This document shows, one piece after another, positions 29,654 to 39,483 of a stretch of DNA of 64,000 nucleotides. The notes under the pieces are model-generated. The model was not told the DNA's origin, did no database searches, and was given only the letters and a program-made list of their open reading frames with translations. The position numbers and the translations under genes are program-made. Each line of letters begins with the position of its first letter. Positions within the stretch are counted from its first letter, which is position 1. Origin of the DNA: Prochlorococcus marinus str. GP2 (GTDB lineage Bacteria > Cyanobacteriota > Cyanobacteriia > PCC-6307 > Cyanobiaceae); NCBI RefSeq assembly GCF_000759885.1, contig NZ_JNAH01000003.1, forward strand, positions 186,001-250,000, given 5' to 3'.

Positions 29654-30676
29654 TTAGTTGCTTCCAATAAATGTTTTGTTGACTATCTTTAATAAAAATT
29701 TTTTTATCTTAAAGCTTGGATATAAATTTATGATTTTTCTTATTTTCCCCCTCTTTTTGCTATGACTCCTTACTCCTATTAATAAATCATAAATAAAGTT
29801 AAAAATGTCTTCTTTACTTTCAAATATCCCAACTCTTTGAGGTGAACCTTTTTTATCTAATAATGGCTTAGTTTTTTCATAAGCTACTTTGTATTCAAAC
29901 CAAGGAATTGAAGGCCAAAGATGGTGAATAAGATGGTAATTTTGACCCATTATTAATAAATTCATGAACTTACTTGGGTAAACTCTAGAATTAATCCATT
30001 TATTTCTTGATCGAAAGGGTCTATGAGGAAGATAATCAAAAAATATTCCTAGAGTAACTCCCACCATTAATGCTGGTCCAAACCATAGATTATAGATTAA
30101 ATTCATAAAGTCAAATTTTATTCCTGCTAAAATAATCGTTATAAAGATAGATCTTTCGACACCCCATTGTAGTAATTCATATTTTCTCCAAAGCTTTCTT
30201 TGAAAGAAAAATACTTCATGATAGAAAAATCTTGGAGCAATTAGCCAAATTGGACCAAAAGTACTTACTATATGATCTGGATCATTTTTGGGGTGATTTA
30301 CATGAATATGATGTTGTAGATGTACTCTTGTGAAAACAGGGAAACTAAATCCTAAAAGAATTGCTGAGCCGTGACCCATTGCCTGATTTATCCAAGGAAT
30401 AGGATGAGCAGCTTTATGACATGCATCATGAATAACAGTACCTTCAATATGTAAAGCTAAGAAGGCTGTTGCTACTAATAAAGGTAAAGGCCAAACACCC
30501 CTATACCATTGCCAGATACTAAGAAAAGCGAGAAAATAACCACCAAAAAAAAGACCTAATGTTGGATTCCAAAAACTTGGCGGATCTACGTAGTTTTTAA
30601 TCTCCTTTTGCCAATTAAACGTTCCCGAAGAATTAGTAATTTTTGATGTTTTTTTATTGGTTAAGTTTGAAATCGT
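29654..30676 (-). CDS. crtR: Beta-carotene hydroxylase (CrtR) with non-canonical start
   Basis: A di-iron membrane hydroxylase of the fatty-acid-hydroxylase superfamily making zeaxanthin from beta-carotene, the main protective carotenoid in these cells. Using ACG at 30676 as residue 1, the histidine boxes are HDACH at 83-87, HLQHH at 119-123 with H125 and H128, and HLIHH at 248-252. The first ATG in frame (30379) would remove box 1 and two membrane segments. The frame is open from a TAA at 30680-30682 but holds no ATG, GTG or TTG before residue 100. ACG (30674-30676) or ATT (30671-30673), just after AAGGA, are the plausible initiators. Length is about 340 residues. Family firm; start uncertain. 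Confidence 0.88.
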   Translation of the reverse strand, partial: TISNLTNKKTSKITNSSGTFNWQKEIKNYVDPPSFWNPTLGLFFGGYFLAFLSIWQWYRGVWPLPLLVATAFLALHIEGTVIHDACHKAAHPIPWINQAMGHGSAILLGFSFPVFTRVHLQHHIHVNHPKNDPDHIVSTFGPIWLIAPRFFYHEVFFFQRKLWRKYELLQWGVERSIFITIILAGIKFDFMNLIYNLWFGPALMVGVTLGIFFDYLPHRPFRSRNKWINSRVYPSKFMNLLIMGQNYHLIHHLWPSIPWFEYKVAYEKTKPLLDKKGSPQRVGIFESKEDIFNFIYDLLIGVRSHSKKRGKIRKIINLYPSFKIKKFLLKIVNKTFIGSN

Positions 30677-30843
30677 TCCTTACATTCTTCAAATAATATA
30701 ACTGATATTTTTATATGATTGTATGTTCCTACCGAAAAAAATTTCTTTTAAGAGATATTGAATTTAATTTAATGTGTCAAATTAATCATCTTAAGAAAAA
30801 AAAATTTTTAAAATAAACCTCTTTCAATTATTATTTTATTTGA

Positions 30844-30925
30844 GCGGTCGTGGCGGAATTGGTAGACGCGCGAGTTTTAGGTACTCGTATCTTCGGGTGT
30901 GGGAGTTCAAGTCTCCCCGACCGCA
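30844..30925 (+). tRNA. trnL: tRNA-Leu (anticodon UAG)
   Basis: An 82-base class II tRNA. The acceptor arms GCGGTCG (30844-30850) and CGACCGC (30918-30924) pair, with discriminator A at 30925. The anticodon stem CGAGT/ACTCG encloses loop TTTAGGT with TAG. There is a variable arm and a TTCAAGT T-loop. No CCA is encoded. Confidence 0.96.
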
Positions 30926-30996
30926 CTTAAGGGAATTCTAATAGATAGTTTGTTTATCTATATCAACTTCTTATAATTTGTTTAGTAGATGATTTA

Positions 30997-31446
30997 ATGA
31001 ATAGTTTTATCTTTTATTTAGGAACTTTTTATATATTAATTGGGACCATTTTTTTATTTGTGCCTATAATTTATCTTGAGCTCGGGAGACCAAAAGACTT
31101 AATAAAAGCTTTTTTAAATTTATTAATTGGCTTTATTTTAATAGTAAAAAATAAAACTATCGATGAATCATTTTCAATTATTTTCCTTTTATTAACATTA
31201 TTAGTTGTTTTTTATGTAGTAGAACTTTTTTTATCAAGATGGAATCAACTAACAGATCAAGAGAAGAGCAAATTAACTACCTTTTTAGAATTAAAAAATA
31301 ATTTTTCTAAAATATTTGAAGCTATTAACCTAGGATTAAGTAATTTAAAGAAACCTTTGAATTTTTTTAATTTTGTCAGCAAAAATAAAATTACAACTAA
31401 AAAAAAGTGGGTAAGAAACGATAAAAATGATAATATGAATGTTTAA
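30997..31446 (+). CDS. Small membrane protein, weakly Ycf66-like
   Basis: A 149-residue protein with three N-terminal hydrophobic segments (about 3-26, 38-52, 60-80). A soluble basic tail follows, starting ELFLSRWNQLTDQEKSKL and ending in a lysine-rich stretch. The arrangement and the LELGRPKDL and ILIVKNKTID spacing vaguely recall Ycf66 of cyanobacteria and plastids, but the match is weak by eye. It sits between tRNA-Leu and ileS on the same strand. Function unknown. Confidence 0.6.
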   Translation: MNSFIFYLGTFYILIGTIFLFVPIIYLELGRPKDLIKAFLNLLIGFILIVKNKTIDESFSIIFLLLTLLVVFYVVELFLSRWNQLTDQEKSKLTTFLELKNNFSKIFEAINLGLSNLKKPLNFFNFVSKNKITTKKKWVRNDKNDNMNV

Positions 31447-31573
31447 AAACAAATTAAAATAAATTGGTTATTTGCAACATCCCCAAAAAAACTAAAGGTC
31501 AATTAAGAAAGAATATAATAAATTAGATTTATTTAAACAATTCTATTGATCACTAATATTTTTATATTTTTGT

Positions 31574-34480
31574 ATGAAATCTCAAAATAAAAAAGAAAAC
31601 AAATCAGACTTTTCTTACAAAGAAACTTTAAATTTACTTACAACTGACTTTTCAATGCGTGCAAACTCAGTTGTAAGAGAACCTGAGATTCAGACTTTTT
31701 GGGCTAAAAATAATATTGATTTCGAATTAGGTTCAAACAACTCAGGCAACACATTTACGTTACACGATGGCCCCCCTTATGCAAATGGTGCGCTGCATAT
31801 GGGCCATGCTCTTAACAAAGTTTTAAAAGATATAATTAACAAATACAAAACCTTGAGAGGATATAAGGTGCATTATGTTCCAGGCTGGGACTGTCATGGC
31901 TTACCTATTGAATTAAAAGTACTTCAGAATTTGAAATCTGATGAAAGAAAGAATCTTGATCCTTTAAATCTAAGAAAAAAAGCAACAGATTATGCATATA
32001 AACAAATAAATACTCAAATGGAGGGCTTTAAAAGATGGGGGATCTGGGGAGATTGGGACAACCCTTACTTAACCCTGAAGAAAAGTTATGAATCTGCTCA
32101 GATTGGTGTATTTGGGAAAATGTTTCTAAATGGATATATTTATAGAGGTCTTAAACCTGTTCATTGGAGTCCAAGTTCTAGGACTGCACTAGCAGAAGCA
32201 GAGTTAGAATATCCTGAAGAACATTATTCAAAAAGTATTTATGTTTCCTTAAAAATTAATAAAGTATCTGAAGAAATCCTACTGAACCTCTGTAAGGAAA
32301 ATCCCCATATCAAAAAGGATTTTTTTCTAGATAATTCTTTCATAACCATTTGGACTACTACCCCCTGGACCATACCGGCAAATGAAGCAGTTGCTGTAAA
32401 TCCTAAAATTACCTACGTTTTTGCTCTTGACGAAGAGAAACGAATATACCTTTTCGCAAAAGAATTATTTTATGAAATCAGTAAGAAATTTAATAAAAAT
32501 TTGAAGACTCTTCTGGAAGTTAAAGGAGCTACTTTAGAAGATATTGAATATCAACACCCTACTAAAAATAAAAATTGCAGAATTGTGATTGGGGGAGATT
32601 ACATTACTACTGAATCAGGTACTGGAATCGTTCATACTGCGCCAGGACATGGAATAGATGATTTTAATGTGGGGAAAAAATATAATCTACCCATAACGTG
32701 TGTTGTTGACGAAAAAGGGAATCTAAATGAATATTCAGGTCAATTTAAAGGATCAAATGTTCTTAAGGACGCAAATGATTTAATTATTGAATATTTAAAG
32801 GGAAACAATTTGCTTTTATTAAAAGAAAACTACAAGCATAAATATCCTTACGATTGGAGAACCAAAAAACCAACTATTTTTAGGGCAACAGAACAATGGT
32901 TTGCATCGGTTAATGGCTTTAGAACATCTGCATTAAAGGCAATAGAAGATGTTAAATGGATGCCAGAAACTGGAAAGAAAAGAATTTATTCTATGGTTGT
33001 TGGTAGAAGTGATTGGTGTATTTCAAGACAAAGGTCTTGGGGGGTGCCAATTCCAGTTTTTTATAAAAAAAATGATAATGAAATTTTACTTAATAGCGAG
33101 ATCATTAATCATATTCAAGAACTTTTTAGTAAACATGGAGCAGATATTTGGTGGGATTGGGATGTAAAAAATTTATTGCCAGAAAATTATGTCAAAGAAT
33201 CTGATTTATGGAAAAAAGGAACAGATACAATGGATGTTTGGTTTGATTCAGGTTCTAGCTGGGCCGCAGTTTGTGAACAAAGAAGTGAATTAAAGTATCC
33301 AGCTGATCTTTATTTAGAGGGCTCAGATCAACATCGAGGATGGTTCCAGTCTTCTTTACTTACATCTGTTGCAGTTAATAATAAACCTCCCTATAAGAAA
33401 GTTTTAACGCATGGCTTCGCACTTGATGAAAACGGAAGAAAAATGAGCAAATCTTTAGGTAACGTTGTTGATCCAAATATAATTATTAATGGAGGTAATA
33501 ATAAAAAGACTGAACCTGCTTATGGTGCTGATGTTTTAAGGCTATGGGTAAGCTCTGTAGATTATTCGGTGGATGTTCCAATTGGTTCAAATATACTAAA
33601 GCAACTTTCAGACGTTTATAGAAAAGTTCGTAATACTGCGAGATATCTTCTAGGTAATATTCATGATTATGATCCTAAAATTGATAGTTTTGAATTTGAT
33701 CAATTGCCACTTCTAGATCAATGGATGTTAGGCAGATTAGTTGAGGTTACAGATCAAATATCAAATGCTTATGAAAATTATGAATTTTCAAAATTTTTCC
33801 AAATCTTACAAAGTTTTTGCGTTGTAGATCTATCAAATTTTTATTTGGATATTGCAAAGGATAGGTTATATGTAAGTTCTAAATCACAATTCAGGAGAAG
33901 ATCATGTCAGTTTGTAATGTCAAAAGTTGTTGAAAATTTAGCCGTACTCATTTCTCCAGTGCTTTGTCATATGGCGGAAGATATTTGGCAAAATATTCCA
34001 TATTCAACCAAAGAAAAATCAGTATTTCAAAGAGGATGGCCAATATTTTCGCAGTCTTGGAAAAATCAAACTCTTAATGACCAAATTGCAAACTTAAGAA
34101 ATTTGAGAGTTGAGATTAACAAAGCTATAGAAGGATGTAGGAACAAACAAATAATTGGAGCAGCTTTAGAAACTGAAGTTAATTATTTACCTGAAGATAA
34201 AGTTATAAAAGATTCTCTAACTTGGCTTAAACAATTTGGCAATGAAGAAGTAGATTTATTTAGAGATTGGCTTATAGTTTCAAATTTTCAAGTAGTATCT
34301 GATTTGGTAGAGAATTCACTAACTATAGATAATAATAAATTGGGAAAAATTCAAATATTAAAAGCTCATGGTAAGAAATGCGATAGATGTTGGCATTATC
34401 AAAAAGAAACTTTTAGCGGAATCCAAAATACAAAATTATGCAAGAGATGTTTTAATATAATTAATCTGAAAGATACTTAG
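31574..34480 (+). CDS. ileS: Isoleucyl-tRNA synthetase
   Basis: A 968-residue class I synthetase. The HIGH-type motif is HMGH at residues 75-78 within [16 protein letters not shown]. The CP1 editing domain contains [12 protein letters not shown] and [12 protein letters not shown]. The KMSKS loop is at 623-627. A C-terminal zinc ribbon ([10 protein letters not shown] to LCKRCFN) supplies four cysteines, the bacterial type IleRS. Full length and intact. Confidence 0.97.
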   Translation: MKSQNKKENKSDFSYKETLNLLTTDFSMRANSVVREPEIQTFWAKNNIDFELGSNNSGNTFTLHDGPPYANGALHMGHALNKVLKDIINKYKTLRGYKVHYVPGWDCHGLPIELKVLQNLKSDERKNLDPLNLRKKATDYAYKQINTQMEGFKRWGIWGDWDNPYLTLKKSYESAQIGVFGKMFLNGYIYRGLKPVHWSPSSRTALAEAELEYPEEHYSKSIYVSLKINKVSEEILLNLCKENPHIKKDFFLDNSFITIWTTTPWTIPANEAVAVNPKITYVFALDEEKRIYLFAKELFYEISKKFNKNLKTLLEVKGATLEDIEYQHPTKNKNCRIVIGGDYITTESGTGIVHTAPGHGIDDFNVGKKYNLPITCVVDEKGNLNEYSGQFKGSNVLKDANDLIIEYLKGNNLLLLKENYKHKYPYDWRTKKPTIFRATEQWFASVNGFRTSALKAIEDVKWMPETGKKRIYSMVVGRSDWCISRQRSWGVPIPVFYKKNDNEILLNSEIINHIQELFSKHGADIWWDWDVKNLLPENYVKESDLWKKGTDTMDVWFDSGSSWAAVCEQRSELKYPADLYLEGSDQHRGWFQSSLLTSVAVNNKPPYKKVLTHGFALDENGRKMSKSLGNVVDPNIIINGGNNKKTEPAYGADVLRLWVSSVDYSVDVPIGSNILKQLSDVYRKVRNTARYLLGNIHDYDPKIDSFEFDQLPLLDQWMLGRLVEVTDQISNAYENYEFSKFFQILQSFCVVDLSNFYLDIAKDRLYVSSKSQFRRRSCQFVMSKVVENLAVLISPVLCHMAEDIWQNIPYSTKEKSVFQRGWPIFSQSWKNQTLNDQIANLRNLRVEINKAIEGCRNKQIIGAALETEVNYLPEDKVIKDSLTWLKQFGNEEVDLFRDWLIVSNFQVVSDLVENSLTIDNNKLGKIQILKAHGKKCDRCWHYQKETFSGIQNTKLCKRCFNIINLKDT

Positions 34481-34702
34481 ATCCAGTTTTTTTGATTCAA
34501 AAATAAAACTGAGTTTTTGTTTTCTCTTATTAATTTATCTTTAGTTTCTTTGAATGGGGCATTGTAAAGCTTAAAGTTCGTAAGTACGTATCAAAATTCT
34601 ATAACTTTTTAAAAAAATCTATTTAAATTCTATGGCTAGTATAGTTGCTGAAACCTTTGAAAATAATTTTTCTAACAGTTATGTTTGATTTTATTTGAAA
34701 AT

Positions 34703-34810
34703 TTAACCTTCTAATTTAAAAATCCTATTTAGTATCAGTGAACTTATTTTTTCTAGATTATTTAATAAATCAATTTCTGCCACTTTCTGAGAAGCATGAG
34801 TTTCTTCCAT
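34703..34810 (-). CDS. Candidate 35-residue small protein at a duplicated start
   Basis: An ATG at 34810 opens a 35-residue frame (MEETHASQKVAEIDLLNNLE... ending FKLEG). Its first 14 codons lie in one copy of a 60-bp tandem duplication. The other copy holds the same start but runs into TAA after 14 codons, so the upstream start makes only a stub. No strong ribosome-binding site precedes the ATG. It follows the DUF3177 gene closely and could have overlapped it before the duplication. No family is recognised; it may be spurious. Confidence 0.3.
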   Translation of the reverse strand: MEETHASQKVAEIDLLNNLEKISSLILNRIFKLEG

Positions 34811-34888
34811 TTTTAGGAAATTTAATTAATCAATTTCTGCCACTTTCTGAGAAGCATGAGTTTCTTCCATTTTTAGGAAATTTAATTA
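34768..34888. repeat. Exact 60-bp tandem duplication
   Basis: Bases 34768-34827 are repeated without a mismatch at 34828-34887, and the 60-base periodicity holds for 121 bases. The copy on the high side contains the last codons and the stop of the DUF3177 gene; both copies carry the first codons of a short minus-strand frame. Perfect identity suggests a recent event. The remaining spacer toward ileS (34481-34702) is A+T-rich with no recognisable gene. Confidence 0.95.
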
Positions 34889-35453
34889 TTGACCATTGAA
34901 TTAACCCTAAAACATAAACTAACAATGAAAATAGTCCTAAAAACTTTGCTATTGGCTGACTAAAGTTAGCACCAAATAAAAAATTAAATAAGCTTTTAAT
35001 AACTCTGTATAAATTTGAAGAGGGTTGAAGCCAAATTTCACAAGCGGGTGAATTAATTAAAGAAAAACAGCTTATATTTTTTAGACTTTGAATTAAGAAA
35101 TTAAGAGATATAAAAGTTAGTGACCATCTCCAAACTTTTGTCGTAGTAATAATAGAGCATGAAAAATCATATTCTTTTAATTCATCATTGATATCATGCC
35201 AAAACCAAACTGAAATTGTCATTAACAATGTTGAAATATTTGTTACTAACAGCCCATAATTATATTCTCCTACTAAAAGCAAAAGACTTATAAAAAACAA
35301 GATGGATATCTTCCAATAGATAGATAAAAGCTTATTAACAACTTTATTTCTTTTTTTAATTGACCACAAGAATAACGTAAAAGGAATACCAATTAGGAAA
35401 ATTATTGAGATTTGAAAAGTTATCCAAATAGAAATTTGATTAGGAAAGTTCAA
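34830..35453 (-). CDS. DUF3177-like membrane protein
   Basis: A 207-residue integral membrane protein with about four to five hydrophobic segments, of the cyanobacterial DUF3177 type. Landmarks are WKISILFFISLLLLVG, ISVWFWHDINDEL near residue 85, KVWRWSLTFISLNFL, and the cysteine-containing loop SPACEIWLQPSSNLY. The C-terminal residues after IIKFPKNGRN are encoded inside a 60-bp duplication and the stop falls at the junction. Function unknown. Confidence 0.72.
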   Translation of the reverse strand: MNFPNQISIWITFQISIIFLIGIPFTLFLWSIKKRNKVVNKLLSIYWKISILFFISLLLLVGEYNYGLLVTNISTLLMTISVWFWHDINDELKEYDFSCSIITTTKVWRWSLTFISLNFLIQSLKNISCFSLINSPACEIWLQPSSNLYRVIKSLFNFLFGANFSQPIAKFLGLFSLLVYVLGLIQWSIIKFPKNGRNSCFSESGRN

Positions 35454-35578
35454 AACTTTTTAATTTTTACTCACATTATAAATTAAACATCAAACTGATA
35501 CTCTTTAACTTACTATTGTCATAGTTATGAATATTATTTATTTTTTATATTAGTGCTAAAAAATAAATTGATAATTTC

Positions 35579-36208
35579 ATGAGACAGCATGTAAATCCCT
35601 TGAGCAATAATTTTGATGAAATCGAGAGAATTCCTTCCTTGATTGAATTGTTTGAGGATTCTAAATTGCCAATTCATTTGGATATAGGTTGTGCTTCAGG
35701 TGATTTTTTATTTGATTTAGCTTTTGTGAATGCAAATTGGAACTATTTGGGAATTGAAATCCGTGAGAGATTAGCTAGAAATGCTAAATCAAAAGCGAAA
35801 GGAATAGGAATCAAAAATTTATATTTTGCATTTGGCAATGCTTATAAAATACTAAATGCTTCCAATAATCAATTTATTATAAAAAATGTAAAAAGTATCT
35901 CCTTTAATTTCCCAGATCCATGGTTTAAAAAAAGACATTTCAAGAGGCGTATAATTCAACCAGAGTTTATTGATATTCTCTCAAATTCAATGCAAGAAGG
36001 ATCTCTAATATTCATAAAGACTGATGTAGAAGATTTATTTGATTATATGGAGTGCACGATATCAAGTAATATAAGTTTTAAAAAAATAGATAAGAAGAAA
36101 TTTAATTATTCCGATAGTTTCAATCCAAATAAAGTTCAAACTAATAGGGAAAAATATGTGATAGATAATGAACTTGAAATTTTTGAAAGTATTTATAAAA
36201 AAATTTGA
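35579..36208 (+). CDS. trmB: tRNA (guanine-N7-)-methyltransferase
   Basis: A 209-residue SAM-dependent methyltransferase modifying G46 of tRNA. The SAM motif I is [30 protein letters not shown] follows, and the catalytic segment is [23 protein letters not shown]. The C-terminal TNREKY motif is also present. Full length. It is convergent with glmM, with seven bases between stops. Confidence 0.95.
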   Translation: MRQHVNPLSNNFDEIERIPSLIELFEDSKLPIHLDIGCASGDFLFDLAFVNANWNYLGIEIRERLARNAKSKAKGIGIKNLYFAFGNAYKILNASNNQFIIKNVKSISFNFPDPWFKKRHFKRRIIQPEFIDILSNSMQEGSLIFIKTDVEDLFDYMECTISSNISFKKIDKKKFNYSDSFNPNKVQTNREKYVIDNELEIFESIYKKI

Positions 36209-36215
36209 TCAATAA

Positions 36216-37568
36216 TTAAAATAATATTTTTTTAATTTCATTCCTTAACTTGTTTGTTATTTCACTTGATAAAGATTCAGCTGTATTTTTATTTTTGGCT
36301 TCTATGAGAACTCTTATTAGCGGCTCTGTGCCGCTAGGCCTAATGTAGATTCTACAATTTTCGGAGTAGTTTAAATGATAATTTTCTATAATTTGATCAA
36401 TTAAGATCCTCGTTTTTGGATTTATTTCATTAATTTTAAAAGCTAAATTAATATTGGTTAATTTTTGAGGGAAAGGGTTAAAACTACTATTAAGCCAATC
36501 ATTTAAAGTAATATTTTTCTTTTTACAGTATTTAGAAATTTGAAGCGCAGTTAAAATTCCATCTCCCGAAAAGTTATTAATTTTTGAGAGAATATGACCT
36601 GATTGCTCACCTCCTAATACAGCTCTTTTTTCCTTAATTGCCTTATGAACGTATTTATCTCCTACATCAGTTCTATGCAAAATTCCGCCAATTTTGTTCC
36701 AAGCTTTTTCAAAACCTAGATTTGCCATTTGAGTTGAAATTAGTAAATTTTTTGTAAGGAGATTTTGTTCCATAAGTTCTCTACCCCAAAGAAAAAGAAT
36801 ATGATCTCCATCTAATACATTTCCTTTAGAATCAACTCCTATTACTCTATCAGCATCTCCATCGAAGCTAAAGCCCATATCTGCGGGACTCTCTTCTAGC
36901 GCTCTTTTTAATGGTTCAAGGTTAGTCGAACCACAATTCATATTAATTTTTTCACCATTTTTAGTGTTATTGATAACTCTTACATCAGCGCCAAGATTTT
37001 GAAAAATTGTTTTTGCACAGGTTGTCGCTGATCCATAGCATGTGTCTAATATTATTTTCATACCGCTTAAATTTTCTCCGCCCATTGATTGGATTAGGTT
37101 TTTCATATAAATATCCATAAGATCTTTATTAGCTTTTAAAGTGGTCTCTTTTGTAGGAACTGATATATTTTGATTTGCATCTTCAATAAATTTTTGAATT
37201 TTATTTTCAAAATTTTCGGTAATTTTTTGACCATTATGATCAAAGATTTTTATTCCGTTATATTCGGGCGGATTATGACTTGCAGAAATCATTATTCCAC
37301 TACTAAACATTTCTTGTTGGATTAAAAATGGGATGGCTGGTGTAGGACAGATTCCAAGATTTATAAATTTTTTGCCACTCGCATTGATTCCCTTTGTTAT
37401 TGCCTGAAGCAGAATATTTCCGCTAATCCTTGTATCTCTTCCAATTAATATTGGATTATTGCTTTTTAAATTCGAACCTAGAGCATATCCAACTTTGAAT
37501 GCTAGAGAATAAGTTATCTCTTTATTAAATATTCCTCTTATTCCATCAGTTCCAAAGATTGATTGCAT
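36216..37568 (-). CDS. glmM: Phosphoglucosamine mutase
   Basis: A 450-residue alpha-D-phosphohexomutase converting glucosamine-6-phosphate to glucosamine-1-phosphate for cell-wall UDP-GlcNAc. It has the N-terminal FGTDGIRG, the phosphoserine motif SASHNP with Ser97, the metal loop FDGDADR near 239, and the sugar-binding GGEQSGH and phosphate-binding [11 protein letters not shown]. These features favour GlmM over phosphomannomutase. Confidence 0.94.
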   Translation of the reverse strand: MQSIFGTDGIRGIFNKEITYSLAFKVGYALGSNLKSNNPILIGRDTRISGNILLQAITKGINASGKKFINLGICPTPAIPFLIQQEMFSSGIMISASHNPPEYNGIKIFDHNGQKITENFENKIQKFIEDANQNISVPTKETTLKANKDLMDIYMKNLIQSMGGENLSGMKIILDTCYGSATTCAKTIFQNLGADVRVINNTKNGEKINMNCGSTNLEPLKRALEESPADMGFSFDGDADRVIGVDSKGNVLDGDHILFLWGRELMEQNLLTKNLLISTQMANLGFEKAWNKIGGILHRTDVGDKYVHKAIKEKRAVLGGEQSGHILSKINNFSGDGILTALQISKYCKKKNITLNDWLNSSFNPFPQKLTNINLAFKINEINPKTRILIDQIIENYHLNYSENCRIYIRPSGTEPLIRVLIEAKNKNTAESLSSEITNKLRNEIKKILF

Positions 37569-37703
37569 AATTAGGTGTCAGAAATCAAAGATATCTTGAT
37601 CATTATTCATTGTTTATCTTATCAGTTGATTAAAAGGTAAACGATTCAAATTCTCTTTATTTGTCTAACTTAATTAAGATGTTTTTAGTTAGTAGTTTTT
37701 TTA

Positions 37704-38249
37704 GTGCAATCTGAAGGTAGAGAACAACTTTTAAACACAAATTTAAAAGTAATAATTGTTTTGCTTATTACTGTTTTAATTATTTCTTTGGTTCTGTTTC
37801 GAAATCTCTTTTTTAAATCGACTTATCTTATTAAGAGTTTTGGAGAATTATCTATGGAGCCTGAATTAGCTTTTAAAAATAATAAACCTACTTTCCTTGA
37901 ATTTTATGCAGAGTGGTGTGAAGTATGCAAAGAAATGGCTCCAGAAGTATCTGCTCTAAAAGAGAAATACGAAAAAGATGTCAATTTTGTTTTTCTAAAT
38001 GTTGATAATCAAAAATGGGGAAATTATATCCTAAAATTTGGTGTCAATGGAATTCCTCAAGTTAATCTTTTTGATAGAGAAAGTAATTTAAAATCTACCT
38101 TTATAGGCAAACAAGATGATTCAACAATAAGAAAAGCACTTGCTGATTTGGAAAAAGAAGTGGAATCTAAAGAAGAAATTTTTAATCCTGAATTTTCAAC
38201 AATCAAAGTAAATAAAAATAATGAAATTAATCCTAGAAGTCATGGATAA
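37704..38249 (+). CDS. txlA: Membrane-anchored thioredoxin-like protein (TxlA/HCF164-like)
   Basis: A 181-residue protein with one N-terminal membrane anchor (about 15-32) followed by a thioredoxin fold. The active site is C72-E-V-C75 in FYAEWCEVCKEMAPEV. NGIPQVNLFD supplies the cis-proline. TxlA/HCF164 proteins carry reductant across the thylakoid membrane for cytochrome c assembly in cyanobacteria and plastids. The start is GTG at 37704, which places the anchor normally. Confidence 0.85.
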   Translation: MQSEGREQLLNTNLKVIIVLLITVLIISLVLFRNLFFKSTYLIKSFGELSMEPELAFKNNKPTFLEFYAEWCEVCKEMAPEVSALKEKYEKDVNFVFLNVDNQKWGNYILKFGVNGIPQVNLFDRESNLKSTFIGKQDDSTIRKALADLEKEVESKEEIFNPEFSTIKVNKNNEINPRSHG

Positions 38250-38252
38250 CTT

Positions 38253-38885
38253 TTACCAATCTAGAGATTTGGCTACAGTTGGGAAGCTTTTTTTAAAAAT
38301 AGATTTGCAATTTTGGGCAATAGACTTATGTTCTTCTTGCGTACCATTAGCTGATCTTAAATGAATGTAATGTATCCATGATCTGCATGATCCAGACATG
38401 TAGATTCTCGTTGGAGTTGCTAATGGTAGAACAAATCTCGCACACTCTTTAGCTATTCCTTCAGCAAGTAAATCTTCATATAGTTCTGAAGCAGCTTTAA
38501 AATGAGATGCAATTTTTGTATTGAATCTTTTTTTTAACTCATCAGGGAGATCAGGAATAGAATTTTGTCTATTTTTGAAATCTTGTCTTCTTAAATCAGG
38601 CAACGGAATATTCCCTAATTGCGAACTGTCTGCATATCTCTGTGAGAATTCCTGAAACGTAAATGATCTATGTCTTAGAATTTGAGCTGCAATTCCTCTG
38701 TTGGTTTCTATTTGTAAAGTCATAAATGACTGTTCAAAGACGCTCCAATGTTCATTTTTTATACAATAACTCAATAATTTTGAATAGTCTTCATTTTTCT
38801 GATTGTTTGGATTACTTACTCTTGCAATGTAAGCCATTGTTTTTTCAGCATCGGGAGTTAGCGAAATCAGTTCAACTTTACTCAT
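38253..38885 (-). CDS. thyX: Flavin-dependent thymidylate synthase
   Basis: A 210-residue ThyX converting dUMP to dTMP with FAD and methylenetetrahydrofolate. The ThyX motif lies at residues 71-84, RHRSFTFQEFSQRY. The C-terminal half carries the substrate-binding segment SCRSWIHYIHLRSANGTQEE. The ATG start is two bases after the dcd stop, so it forms an operon with dcd and the CobO-like gene. Confidence 0.96.
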   Translation of the reverse strand: MSKVELISLTPDAEKTMAYIARVSNPNNQKNEDYSKLLSYCIKNEHWSVFEQSFMTLQIETNRGIAAQILRHRSFTFQEFSQRYADSSQLGNIPLPDLRRQDFKNRQNSIPDLPDELKKRFNTKIASHFKAASELYEDLLAEGIAKECARFVLPLATPTRIYMSGSCRSWIHYIHLRSANGTQEEHKSIAQNCKSIFKKSFPTVAKSLDW

Positions 38886-38887
38886 TT

Positions 38888-39481
38888 TTATATTTTGGCT
38901 AGAGTTACTTTTTCTGGTTGATTTTGGTATTTACCTCTTCTGTCTTCATATGTTGTAGAACAAGGATCTCCTTCAAAAAATAGTAGTTGGCATATCCCCT
39001 CGTTAGCATAAATTCTGCAATCTGCACCTGAACTATTACTAAACTCTAGGGTTAGATGGCCTTCCCATCCTGCTTCTGCTGGGGTTGTATTAACAATGAT
39101 TCCTAGTCTTGCGTATGTACTTTTACCTATGCAAATTACGGTTATATTTTCTGGCACTTTCATCTTTTCTAGAGCTACACCTAAACCATAGGAGTGAGCA
39201 GGCAGAATAAAGAAGTCTCCATCATCATCATGGTGAAGAACAGTTTTTTCTAAATTATTAGGGTTAAATTTCTTAGGATTCATCACAGTACCGGGGATAT
39301 GTCTAAAAATTAGGAATTCTTTAGATGAAAGTCTCAAATCATAACCATACGAGGAACATCCGTAACTCAAAACTGGTTTTTGTTGATTATTTGGCTCAAG
39401 ATGACGAACCAAATTTGATTGGAAGGGGCTTATCATTCCTTCAGCCGCTTTTTGATTTATCCAGAGATCATTTTTAAGCAT
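38888..39481 (-). CDS. dcd: dCTP deaminase
   Basis: A 197-residue enzyme deaminating dCTP to dUTP, the precursor pool for ThyX encoded next to it. Motifs are GKSTYARLGIIVNTTPAEAGWEGHLTLEFSN with the catalytic arginine and glutamate, and the C-terminal KYQNQ lid. Trimeric dUTPase fold. It is spaced two bases from each neighbour on the same strand. Confidence 0.95.
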   Translation of the reverse strand: MLKNDLWINQKAAEGMISPFQSNLVRHLEPNNQQKPVLSYGCSSYGYDLRLSSKEFLIFRHIPGTVMNPKKFNPNNLEKTVLHHDDDGDFFILPAHSYGLGVALEKMKVPENITVICIGKSTYARLGIIVNTTPAEAGWEGHLTLEFSNSSGADCRIYANEGICQLLFFEGDPCSTTYEDRRGKYQNQPEKVTLAKI

Positions 39482-39483
39482 TT

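Noticed and set aside
29654-30379. A 241-residue crtR starting at ATG 30379
   Set aside because: It removes the first histidine box and two membrane segments that are encoded in frame just upstream, so this ATG is internal.
34631-34687. An 18-residue frame (MASIVAETFENNFSNSYV) downstream of ileS
   Set aside because: Too short and unsupported; the surrounding spacer is A+T-rich with no other gene signal.
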